From contig JAUMXS010000009.1 in assembly GCA_030528965.1 (NCBI GenBank), positions 283 to 16,849 on the forward strand: DNA of 16,567 nt. The letters are read 5' to 3'. The position numbers were made by a program, and so were the translations under genes. Numbering within the stretch: the first letter of the stretch is position 1; every line of letters begins with the position of its first letter. Under the pieces are notes generated by a model. It ran no database searches and had not been told where the DNA came from. It was given only the letters and a program-made list of their open reading frames with translations. Positions 7,635-14,682 of this stretch are shown one piece after another. This DNA is from Eubacteriales bacterium (GTDB lineage Bacteria; Bacillota; Clostridia; Oscillospirales; Oscillospiraceae).

Positions 7635-8438
7635 TTAGCCTCCCAGTTCTTTCGTCCTCTCATAAGACGCACGCACCGCCCGGATCATTGCCGCGCGCAC
7701 GCCTCCGTCTTCCATCGCAGCTACGCCGCGGATCGTGCTTCCGCCGGGACTGCATACCGCATCCCGCAGTTCTCCCGTGTGCCGTCCCGTCTTCAGGACC
7801 AGTTCGGCGGCTCCGCGTGCCGCGCTCGCCGCCATCTTTACCGCGCTGGCCCGCGGCAGGCCGCACAATACGCCTCCGTCCGCCATCGCTTCCATGCAGA
7901 GATACATATATGCAGGTCCGCAGCCGCTCAATACGCCCGCCGCTTCCAGAAGCCCTTCACCCAGCTCCTCAAATTCACCCGCACTCTTCCACATCCTCAG
8001 CATCTCTGCCTTCTCGTCTTCCGTCACGCCGTCACAGCAGAATACCGTATAGCCGCAGCCGACCTGCACCGGCGTGTTCGGCACCATTCGTACCACCGGA
8101 TACTCTCCGCCGGCATATTCCCGGATCTTTTCCATCGTGATCCCCACGGCCAGGGATACCAGTATAAACCGATCCTCCCGTTTTGCCAAAACCGGCGCGA
8201 TCTCTTCCAGCACCGCACGCAGGCCCTGCGGCTTGACGCACAATACAACGATCTCGCTCTCACGCGCCACTTCGAGGTTATTCTTCGCCATCGCACAGTC
8301 TGTTTCCATGCTGAATGCGACCGCCTTCGTGACTGTCCGGTTGCTCACGATCACGTTTTCTGCGCCGACACCGCTGATCGCTGCGCGAGCCATCGCGCTG
8401 CCCATCGTTCCCGTTCCGATAAATCCTGCTTTTTTCAT
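7635..8438 (-). CDS. proC: Pyrroline-5-carboxylate reductase
   Basis: ProC reduces pyrroline-5-carboxylate to L-proline with NAD(P)H, the last step of proline synthesis. The protein has 267 residues with the N-terminal Rossmann motif GFIGTGTMG (5-13), VKPQ, the SLAVGI and RMVPNTP segments, and the family signature LSGCGPAYMYL followed by a C-terminal SPGGSTIRG. I place the start at 8438 (MKKAGFIGTG) because AAGGAG (8446-8451) is 7 bases upstream; an in-frame ATG 18 bases earlier has no such site. There are 60 bases between the recF stop and this start and no convincing promoter in them, so it may be read through from recF or have a weak promoter. In the usual order gyrB would follow recF; here proC does. 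Confidence 0.95.
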   Translation of the reverse strand: MKKAGFIGTGTMGSAMARAAISGVGAENVIVSNRTVTKAVAFSMETDCAMAKNNLEVARESEIVVLCVKPQGLRAVLEEIAPVLAKREDRFILVSLAVGITMEKIREYAGGEYPVVRMVPNTPVQVGCGYTVFCCDGVTEDEKAEMLRMWKSAGEFEELGEGLLEAAGVLSGCGPAYMYLCMEAMADGGVLCGLPRASAVKMAASAARGAAELVLKTGRHTGELRDAVCSPGGSTIRGVAAMEDGGVRAAMIRAVRASYERTKELGG

Positions 8439-8498
8439 TCTCTTTCTCCTTCTCACCGCACAGCGATCTGCGCCTGCGCCTGCCGTTTTCCCATAGTC

Positions 8499-9602
8499 TC
8501 AAACAGCAAAGGTGGGATATACCTTCCCACCCTTCAGATAATACCTCGCCGGGCCAAGCTCCGTTTCCTCACAGCTCGTGATCAGCGTCTGACTGCCGCC
8601 CAATCGATGCAGCAGATAGCTCCGGCGTCCCGCATCCAGTTCCGACAATACATCGTCCAAAAGAAGAATAGGACTTTCCTCCGTCTCCTTCTCCAGTATC
8701 TCACGCTCCGCCAGCTTTACGGATATCGCTGCCGTACGTGCCTGACCCTGTGACGCATAGGCCCGTGCCTCCCGGCCCGATACCTCTATTTCCATCTCAT
8801 CCCTGTGCGCGCCGACCAGACACAGTCCCGAGTCCAGCTCCGCCTGACGCAGTTCCGCCTGACGCGTATACAGTTTCTCGTATATCTCCCGTGCCGGGGC
8901 TTCCGCATCCTCGATGCCCGCTCCGCAGCGATATCGCAGCCGAAGTTCTTCCCGCTTGTCCGTGAACTCACCGTGGATCCTTCCGGCCTCTTCTCCCAGC
9001 CTGCGCACATACGACGCGCGTGCCCGTATTATATGCACCGATGCGGCACAGAGCGCCGCCGAGTATTCTTCCAGCATTTCCAGCAGGGATGCTTTCTCAT
9101 GCCATCCCCGCAAAATCGCACGCTTTTGTTCCAGCACTCGCTCATATTCCGTCAGCCGGCGCGCGTAGCCCGGCCGCAGCTGTCCGATCGCACGGTCTAT
9201 CTGCTGCCTGCGCAGTCCCGGTCCGCCTCTAACCAGCTGCAGATCATCCGGACTGAATATCACGGCCCGCAGTACGTCTCCCAGTTCCGCGCTTGAAGAT
9301 TTTACCCCGTTCCGGAAACTTCTTCGGCCCGTTCCGCGCCGGATCCGCAGCTCTATCTTCTGCTCCCGGCCGCCGGATTCCACCTTGCCGCGGATGATCG
9401 TCATGTCGCCGTCAAACCGGATCAGCTCCCGGTCATAGCGCGCACGAAAACTCGGTGCGCCCGTCATCAGGTACGCCGCTTCCAGAAGCGTCGTTTTTCC
9501 CTGCGCGTTCGCACCAAGTATGATATTCGTGCCTTCACAGAATTCTATTTTCTGATCCGCGAGCATCCGGAATCCTTCTGTTTCCAGTTCAATGATCCGC
9601 AT
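8499..9602 (-). CDS. recF: DNA replication and repair protein RecF
   Basis: RecF is an SMC-like ATPase that, with RecO and RecR, loads RecA at single-strand gaps and stalled forks. The 367 residues fit the family. Walker A is GANAQGKTT (30-38), the ABC-type signature is SQGQARTA (284-291) and Walker B is ILLLDD (312-317) followed by VLSELD, the D-loop. The middle region (about 140-260) is the helical arm, rich in Arg and Glu. The ATG at 9602 lies within the last codons of yaaA (14-bp overlap), with GGGAG upstream inside yaaA, so translation is coupled. It belongs to the dnaN-yaaA-recF block typical of Bacillota. Confidence 0.96.
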   Translation of the reverse strand: MRIIELETEGFRMLADQKIEFCEGTNIILGANAQGKTTLLEAAYLMTGAPSFRARYDRELIRFDGDMTIIRGKVESGGREQKIELRIRRGTGRRSFRNGVKSSSAELGDVLRAVIFSPDDLQLVRGGPGLRRQQIDRAIGQLRPGYARRLTEYERVLEQKRAILRGWHEKASLLEMLEEYSAALCAASVHIIRARASYVRRLGEEAGRIHGEFTDKREELRLRYRCGAGIEDAEAPAREIYEKLYTRQAELRQAELDSGLCLVGAHRDEMEIEVSGREARAYASQGQARTAAISVKLAEREILEKETEESPILLLDDVLSELDAGRRSYLLHRLGGSQTLITSCEETELGPARYYLKGGKVYPTFAV

Positions 9603-9819
9603 CCACTTTCAGCTCCCGCCTGTCGCCGTCTATCTCCAGGATGACTTCATCCCCAGGTCGGAGCTTTTTTCCTCTCTGCAGACAAAGCTCGCCGTTCACC
9701 TTTACCAGACCCGCCTGGATCCATTCTTTCGCTTCTCCGCCCGTCATGGATAGACCGGCGTACTTAAGAAAACTGTCCAGCCGGATATATTCCGTTTCGA
9801 TCCCGATCGTTTCTGCCAT
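9589..9819 (-). CDS. yaaA: S4-domain protein YaaA (RNA-binding-like)
   Basis: A 76-residue protein with an S4 fold: the segment [20 protein letters not shown] followed by [21 protein letters not shown] is the family pattern. It is the small gene nearly always found between dnaN and recF in Bacillota; its cellular role is poorly known, and RNA binding is inferred from the fold. The ATG at 9819 is preceded by AAGGAAG, with GGAGG further upstream inside dnaN. It starts 9 bases after the dnaN stop and overlaps recF by 14 bases, so the three form one translational unit. Confidence 0.93.
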   Translation of the reverse strand: MAETIGIETEYIRLDSFLKYAGLSMTGGEAKEWIQAGLVKVNGELCLQRGKKLRPGDEVILEIDGDRRELKVDADH

Positions 9820-9828
9820 AATTCTTCC

Positions 9829-10947
9829 TTATTCCTCCGAACGGAGCCGCACCGGCAGGACCAGATACAGAAACTTTTCTTCTCCGTCCGCCGCCCGGAT
9901 CACACAGGGAGATGTCGAAGTATTGAAGCTCAGTTTCAGCTGATCCGCAGGCGCAGCACGCAGCGCTTCCAGCAGATATCGGTTATTGAATCCTATCTCG
10001 AATCCTTTGCCGTCTCCGTCCACCGCGCACACGTCTTCCGCACGGCCCATCGGTGTATTGCAGCGGATCCATAGTTCCGAATCCCCAAACACACAGCGCA
10101 GCGGATGCCGCGTTCTGTCATCTACAAACAGCGCAACACGGTCCGCACACCGGATCAGATCCGAACGCTCCGCCTTGAATTCCAGTGTGAAATTCGAGGG
10201 AATGCTCTTTCTGTAATCCAGAAAATCTCCCTCCAGCCGACGGCTGATCAGTTCCGTCTTATCTCCGCGCAGACTGATATGCCGGCTTCCTACTCCGATA
10301 TAAAGCTCGTCCTCCTCCGTGAACAATTTGCCCACGTCGGACAGTGCCGTTCCCGGAACGACAAACTTTTCCGCCTGCATCTCACTGCCTTCGAGTTTTT
10401 CATGCCGCAGCGCCAGCCGGAAACCGTCCAGCGCGACGATCGTGATATCCTCGCCTTCCGTTTCAAACAGAGCGCCGGTATAGATCGGGCGGCTTTCGTT
10501 GTCCGACAGAGAGAAGATCGTCTCATCGATCATCGAAACCAGCGTATCCCGGGGAACTTTCAGCTCCGCGTCACCTTCCACTTCCGGAAGTTCGGGATAT
10601 TCGCCGGCATCCATCGCCTGCATCTCGTATGCCGTCCGGCCGCCTTTGATAACAGTCCGGCCGTTATCTTCACATTCCACGCTCACTGCCCCGTCCGGCA
10701 GTTTCCGCAGAATATCACCCAGTACCTTTGCACTCAAAACAATACGGCCGCCGATTTTTACATCCGCCGCAAAATGCGTCCGGATCCCTTTCTTCAGGTC
10801 GTATCCCGTTATTTCCACATCACTTGAACCGGTGCTCCCACAGAGCAGCAGACCTTCCAGCACCGCAATCGGACTCCGCGCCGCAGATGCACGCGACGCT
10901 GTCGTCACCGCCGTCAGAAACCACTGTTTCTCTCCGATGAATTTCAT
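9829..10947 (-). CDS. dnaN: DNA polymerase III beta subunit (sliding clamp)
   Basis: The homodimeric ring that tethers DNA polymerase III to DNA. The 372-residue length is standard for three clamp domains (about 1-125, 126-250, 251-372). Recognisable segments are LEGLLLCGS and ITGYDLKKGIRT in domain 1, AMDAGEYPELP, ALDGFRLALRHEKL in domain 2, RVALFVDDRTRHPLRCVFGD in domain 3 and the C-terminal LVLPVRLRSEE, which resembles the conserved end lining the partner-binding pocket. The start at 10947 has GAGGAGG (10955-10961) 7 bases upstream. dnaN would normally follow dnaA, but the upstream neighbour here is aspS, with a DnaA-box cluster between them. A dnaN promoter must lie in 10962-11200 but I cannot assign a convincing -35/-10 pair. 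Confidence 0.96.
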   Translation of the reverse strand: MKFIGEKQWFLTAVTTASRASAARSPIAVLEGLLLCGSTGSSDVEITGYDLKKGIRTHFAADVKIGGRIVLSAKVLGDILRKLPDGAVSVECEDNGRTVIKGGRTAYEMQAMDAGEYPELPEVEGDAELKVPRDTLVSMIDETIFSLSDNESRPIYTGALFETEGEDITIVALDGFRLALRHEKLEGSEMQAEKFVVPGTALSDVGKLFTEEDELYIGVGSRHISLRGDKTELISRRLEGDFLDYRKSIPSNFTLEFKAERSDLIRCADRVALFVDDRTRHPLRCVFGDSELWIRCNTPMGRAEDVCAVDGDGKGFEIGFNNRYLLEALRAAPADQLKLSFNTSTSPCVIRAADGEEKFLYLVLPVRLRSEE

Positions 10948-10969
10948 TTTCCGTCCTCCTCATATCTTT

Positions 10970-11203
10970 CGTTCTCTATCTATCAGACAGATAGAAAGAA
11001 TATATTTGTAGTAGTAGTGTCAGTAGAAGGAATGCTTTGTGGAAAAGTGGGCTGAGGCCTTGAAATTGTTAGAAAAATTTTCCGCAGTTCCCTGTTGATA
11101 ATTTAGACGGTTTTCCACAGCTCGCTTCAGCCCTTTTCGGATGGTTCCTTTTTCCACAGATGTGAACATCTATGTTTTCCACAATTGCGGAACCTGTGCA
11201 AAA
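10970..11203. other. oriC: Candidate replication origin: DnaA-box cluster with AT-rich region upstream of dnaN
   Basis: Five 9-mers fit the DnaA-box consensus TTWTNCACA: 11038-11046 (-), 11111-11119 (+), 11150-11158 (+), 11175-11183 (+), all TTTTCCACA, and 11195-11203 (-), TTTTGCACA. TTATCAACA at 11093-11101 (-) is one base off, and ATGTTCACA at 11161-11169 (-) two off. On the dnaN side are a TAG-triplet run (11009-11029) and an AT-rich stretch (10970-11010) with inverted repeat CTATCT/AGATAG (10976-10981, 10989-10994). This order (boxes, triplets, AT-rich DNA, dnaN) is that of the dnaN-proximal half of Bacillus-type origins. Against it: no dnaA next door and no visible strand-skew change. 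The alternative is a DnaA-controlled dnaN promoter or a relic. No other gene lies in 10948-11295. Confidence 0.7.
11009..11029 (+). promoter_or_regulatory. Possible DnaA-trio element
   Basis: Seven consecutive triplets TAG TAG TAG TGT CAG TAG AAG; five fit the DnaA-trio pattern (5'-[T/A]A[G/A]-3'). The run ends 8 bases before a DnaA box (11038-11046) and is bordered on the other side by AT-rich DNA, the arrangement described for the Bacillus subtilis unwinding element, where DnaA extends from the box onto one strand. Two triplets are off pattern, and the spacer is not GC-rich. Confidence 0.5.
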
Positions 11204-11295
11204 GTTTTTCGGGGGTTTTTCTGTCCGTTTTCATCCTTTACCGATGCCTTCCCACCGTATATGGGACGGCTGAACGGATGCATGACCCTTCGTCG

Positions 11296-12588
11296 TCAGG
11301 GAGTCAGACGGTTCGGGCCGCGGAACAGGAACATGACTTCCTTGATCGTGATGCCCAGGATCAGCATGGTCATGCGGTCGATGCCCAGACCAAATCCGCC
11401 GTGCGGCGGGCAGCCGTAGCGGAAGAACTCCAGATAGAACTTGACATCTTCGCCCAGTCCCTTTTCATCCGCCTGCGCCTTCAGCTGCTCATAGCGATGC
11501 TCACGCTGTGCGCCCGTCGTGATCTCCACGCCGCGCCAGATGAGGTCATAGCCCAAAGGCATGCCGTTTTCGTCACGCATATGATAGAAAGCACGCTTTT
11601 CGGGCTTGTAATCCGTGATGAACAGGAATTCGTGGCCGAACTTTTCCATGGACAACTGGGCACAGAGTCTCTCCGCCTCCGTCGTGAGGTCGTTCTTTTC
11701 TTCTTCCGGTACCGTGAAGCCGTAGCGTTCTTCCAGTTCCCGATATACATCTTCCAGCTTCATTTCGGGGAAGGGGAGAGTCGGTACGATCACTTCCAGA
11801 CCGAATACTTCCTTGATCTTCTCGCCCCAGCGTTCCTTGACCTGCGCAAGGCAGTACTGCAGCAGCTCCGCTTCAAAGGCCATGACGTCACGGAAGCTTT
11901 CGATGCAGCTCATTTCCATATCAAAGCCGGTGAACTCGGTGGCATGCTTGTTCGTGAAGGATTTCTCCGCGCGGAATACCGGGCCGACTTCAAAGATACG
12001 GTCAAATCCCGAGGCCATCGCCATCTGCTTATAGAACTGCGGGCTCTGGCTCAGGTATGCCTTGCGGTCAAAGTAGCCCAGCTCGAAAACGTCCGCGCCG
12101 CTCTCACTCGCCGCGCCGATCAGCTTCGGCGTATGGATCTCCATGAAATGATGATCCAGCATAAACTGACGCATCGCCGCTACCAATGTCGTCTGGACCT
12201 GGAAGATCAGCGTATTGCGCTCGGACCGCAGATCGAGCCAGCGATAATCGATGCGCAGATCGATCGAAGAATCCTCCTTGATCGGGAAGGCTTCCGCGAT
12301 GCTCTCGATCTGCATCGTATCCGGAAGCATCTCTTTGCCGCCCATCTTGACATATTCGTTGCTCACGACCGGGCCTTCCGCCGTTACGAATGAACCGATG
12401 CTCAGACTGTCAATCACCGGAATCAGAGCCTCGTTCTTGCTCTTTTCCACCGTTACCTGCAGTTTGCCCGTTATGTCACGGATGACCAGAAACGCCATCG
12501 TCCGCTTGTTCCGCAGATTCTCCACGAAACCCTGGATCTTCATGCGTTCGCCGGTTCCCTGTACATCTCCTATATACGTTCTTTCCAT
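11296..12588 (-). CDS. aspS: Aspartyl-tRNA synthetase, archaeal/eukaryotic-type (short, class IIb)
   Basis: Charges tRNA-Asp (and perhaps tRNA-Asn) with aspartate. The 430-residue protein has an N-terminal OB-fold anticodon domain (about 1-105) and a class II catalytic core with motif 2 FRAEKSFTNKHATEFTGFDM and motif 3 GGFGLGIDRMTM. ESGADVFELGYFDRKAYLSQ followed by SPQFYKQ is the aspartate-site pattern rather than that of AsnRS. It lacks the GAD insertion domain of classical bacterial AspRS (about 590 residues), so it belongs to the archaeal-type branch also found in many Clostridia. Whether it is non-discriminating cannot be decided here; a GatCAB amidotransferase elsewhere would favour that. 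The start at 12588 has AAGAGGA upstream. No terminator is seen after the stop, so its transcripts point into the DnaA-box region and dnaN. Confidence 0.92.
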   Translation of the reverse strand: MERTYIGDVQGTGERMKIQGFVENLRNKRTMAFLVIRDITGKLQVTVEKSKNEALIPVIDSLSIGSFVTAEGPVVSNEYVKMGGKEMLPDTMQIESIAEAFPIKEDSSIDLRIDYRWLDLRSERNTLIFQVQTTLVAAMRQFMLDHHFMEIHTPKLIGAASESGADVFELGYFDRKAYLSQSPQFYKQMAMASGFDRIFEVGPVFRAEKSFTNKHATEFTGFDMEMSCIESFRDVMAFEAELLQYCLAQVKERWGEKIKEVFGLEVIVPTLPFPEMKLEDVYRELEERYGFTVPEEEKNDLTTEAERLCAQLSMEKFGHEFLFITDYKPEKRAFYHMRDENGMPLGYDLIWRGVEITTGAQREHRYEQLKAQADEKGLGEDVKFYLEFFRYGCPPHGGFGLGIDRMTMLILGITIKEVMFLFRGPNRLTP

Positions 12589-12611
12589 CTTGCGTCCTCT
12601 CTTTCCTGTTG

Positions 12612-12639
12612 TTTATCGCTATACATTGCTGAATGTCAA
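12612..12639 (-). promoter_or_regulatory. Probable promoter of aspS
   Basis: On the minus strand there is a perfect -35 TTGACA (12634-12639), 16-base spacer and GATAAA (12612-12617) as a 4/6 match to the -10. The -35 overlaps the stop codon of the upstream LtaS-like gene. The -10 choice is uncertain. Confidence 0.45.
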
Positions 12640-14519
12640 TTCGTTTCTTTTAAATAGTACTGTACCTTCAGATACCGGTCCAGTACCGCCTGCGCCTTTT
12701 CGGATGCTTCATCCGTGAGCTTTCCGTTTTCCCGGACCAGTCCTGCGATATGGACCACATCCAGATATTCGCCCAGTTCCCGTCCCATCTGTGTCCAGCC
12801 GGGTCCTTTCCAGCCGCAGAGTTCGAAAACACGCGGCATCAGAAGATAGGGCGAGAACGTTCCGCCTTCTTCTCCGCTCAGCGGCATATCCAGCGCTTCC
12901 TTTGCCGCTTCGTTTCCCCAGAATACCCACGGCGTTTCGTAGAAGTCATAGAAACTCGCGTCCGTCTGGCGGCTTAAGTCGATGCCCATATCTTCATACA
13001 CGAAGCTTCCGTCCCCCAGCCAGGGATTGTGGTCCCCAAACAGCAGAACGACCACCGGCTCTTCCATCGCACGGTATTCTTCGATCATTTTCTCCAGCGC
13101 CTTGTCCGTCTCCCGGATGCCCCAGAGATAATTGTTCAGAATATAATAACTCTCCGGCCGGATCCCGTCCGCCGATATATATTCTCTCTCCGTGTCATAC
13201 AGATAGTTCACCGCATACGGCCCGTGGTTCTGGTATGTGACCATGAAGCCGAAGAACGGCTCATCCTTCGCCGCCGAATCTTTCAGCCGGCCCGTCAGGA
13301 TATCAAATGCCCCGTCATCCATCATGAAGGTATCGTCCCAGGGCATCGCATACAGCGTTTCCCGGAAGTGGACCTCATCGAAGCCCAGATAGTCCATCAC
13401 GTTCTGACGATTATAGAACCAGCCGTAGAAAGGATGGTGGAACTCCGTTTTATATCCCTGTTCTCCGAACCAGCGGGCATAGGACCACGCGTCTGTCCGG
13501 TATTCATACATCTCCGTCGAACCCGTGATCACACAGCGCTCCGTGTCGATCGTTCCGCCCGCGAAGATGTTCGTTACCAGTTTTCCCGTTACGCCTTCTT
13601 CCTGCAGTTTATGGAAAAAGGCGTATGGGTCGGCCTCTTCCGTAAACGTGAGGCCCATGAGATCGCTCATGTCGTTGTACGCTTCCAGCATGATGCAGAT
13701 GAAGTGTACCTTTTCTTCCTCTTCCAGCGGCGCCTGATCCTTATATGCAGACAGGATCTCGGAGGCATTCCGCTCCGTATATCCCGACGGAGCTGTGTTT
13801 ACCACCTGCTTCGCGCTGTAGATCAGAGGATAAATATAACCCCGGCTGACATACTGGTCCGTCTCGTTCCACGGCGAAAGCCAGCGCGAGTTCGAAAGTT
13901 CCACGTCCAGATTTTCCGTCTTTTTGTAGATCTCTTCGCTCCGGTATACCGTCGGCCACAAAGCGCCGCCCACCAGAGCCCATACCAGGATCCACGCAAG
14001 CCGCGTCTTAATAGACCGGAACTTTCCCCGGACCAATACCGCACAGAATATCGTCCCCGCGATGATCGCTCCGTAGGTCAACGCAATGGACGGCGTCACC
14101 GGCAGCGAATATCCCTGCACCGCCGATATGTCCAGTGCTTCGAAGAAATATCCGAAATCGATCCACATCATCGGATTGCCCCGGAACAGGATCTTGAAAT
14201 AATTGGCCAGTGCTGCCGTACTGAAAAAAATTCCGCTCACCAGTACCGTCAGCCAGACCCGATTCGTGAGTCCGTAGAGAATATACGACGCCCAGATGAG
14301 CGGGAACAGATTTAATATGATCGTCAGCGGAATGTCAAAATACGACCGGAACATCTCCCGTCCGTAGTTCGCCTTCGCAAAAAACAGACACACCAGTCCA
14401 AGACCCAGTCCCCAAAGACTGAGCAGCAGCAAACGAATCCAGAATTTGTCGCCCCAGCTTCGCAGATGCGCCAGACCCGTCTTTTTCGTTTGTCCGGATG
14501 GTTCATGGTTCTGCTTCAT
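12636..14519 (-). CDS. LtaS-like membrane phosphoglycerol transferase/sulfatase-family protein
   Basis: A 627-residue polytopic protein of the lipoteichoic acid synthase family: five predicted N-terminal membrane helices (about 27-49, 63-84, 88-110, 145-165, 172-192), then a large extracellular alkaline-phosphatase-fold domain (about 270-600). Aligning motifs with Staphylococcus LtaS gives metal ligands E279 (MLEAYND), nucleophile T323 (AGGTIDTE, versus GKTSDSE), D496 and H497 (FGDHNP), and substrate histidine H432 (QNHGPY). It probably transfers glycerol phosphate or a similar group from a lipid to an envelope polymer. Whether this is true LTA or another glycopolymer modification is open. 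The start at 14519 follows AGAGG by 10 bases. It lies between two tRNA synthetase genes with no clear promoter of its own, only about 30 bases after a terminator-like hairpin. Confidence 0.9.
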   Translation of the reverse strand: MKQNHEPSGQTKKTGLAHLRSWGDKFWIRLLLLSLWGLGLGLVCLFFAKANYGREMFRSYFDIPLTIILNLFPLIWASYILYGLTNRVWLTVLVSGIFFSTAALANYFKILFRGNPMMWIDFGYFFEALDISAVQGYSLPVTPSIALTYGAIIAGTIFCAVLVRGKFRSIKTRLAWILVWALVGGALWPTVYRSEEIYKKTENLDVELSNSRWLSPWNETDQYVSRGYIYPLIYSAKQVVNTAPSGYTERNASEILSAYKDQAPLEEEEKVHFICIMLEAYNDMSDLMGLTFTEEADPYAFFHKLQEEGVTGKLVTNIFAGGTIDTERCVITGSTEMYEYRTDAWSYARWFGEQGYKTEFHHPFYGWFYNRQNVMDYLGFDEVHFRETLYAMPWDDTFMMDDGAFDILTGRLKDSAAKDEPFFGFMVTYQNHGPYAVNYLYDTEREYISADGIRPESYYILNNYLWGIRETDKALEKMIEEYRAMEEPVVVLLFGDHNPWLGDGSFVYEDMGIDLSRQTDASFYDFYETPWVFWGNEAAKEALDMPLSGEEGGTFSPYLLMPRVFELCGWKGPGWTQMGRELGEYLDVVHIAGLVRENGKLTDEASEKAQAVLDRYLKVQYYLKETN

Positions 14520-14549
14520 CCGAATGTCGCCTCTTTTTTCGTTGAATTG

Positions 14550-14579
14550 AAAAAATCCGCCCCGTTTTCACGGAACGGG
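14550..14579 (-). terminator. Weak intrinsic terminator between glyS and the LtaS-like gene
   Basis: On the minus strand CCCGTT (14574-14579), 7-base loop, AACGGG (14561-14566), then five bases and a run of six T (14550-14555). The stem is short and the T run is offset, so termination of glyS transcripts here may be partial, which would let some polymerase reach the downstream gene. Confidence 0.5.
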
Positions 14580-14617
14580 TTCCTACGTACTTCGACGCCG
14601 CCTTCCACTTTCTTTAT

Positions 14618-14651
14618 GGGCCGTCCGCCGTTTTACTTTGACGGACGGCCC
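14618..14651. terminator. GC-rich hairpin downstream of glyS
   Basis: Perfect 10-bp stem GGGCCGTCCG (14618-14627) with CGGACGGCCC (14642-14651), 14-base loop. It lies about 30 bases after the glyS stop (minus strand). Read on the minus strand it is followed by ATAAAGAAAG, not T, so it may be a transcript-end stabiliser. Read on + it is followed by TTTGTTGTTTATT and looks more like a terminator, but no + gene needs one. Confidence 0.55.
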
Positions 14652-14682
14652 CTTTGTTGTTTATTCGGGTCCCGATCTTCGA

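Noticed and set aside
11161..11169. TGTGAACAT as a further DnaA box
   Set aside because: Two mismatches to the consensus; mentioned but not counted.
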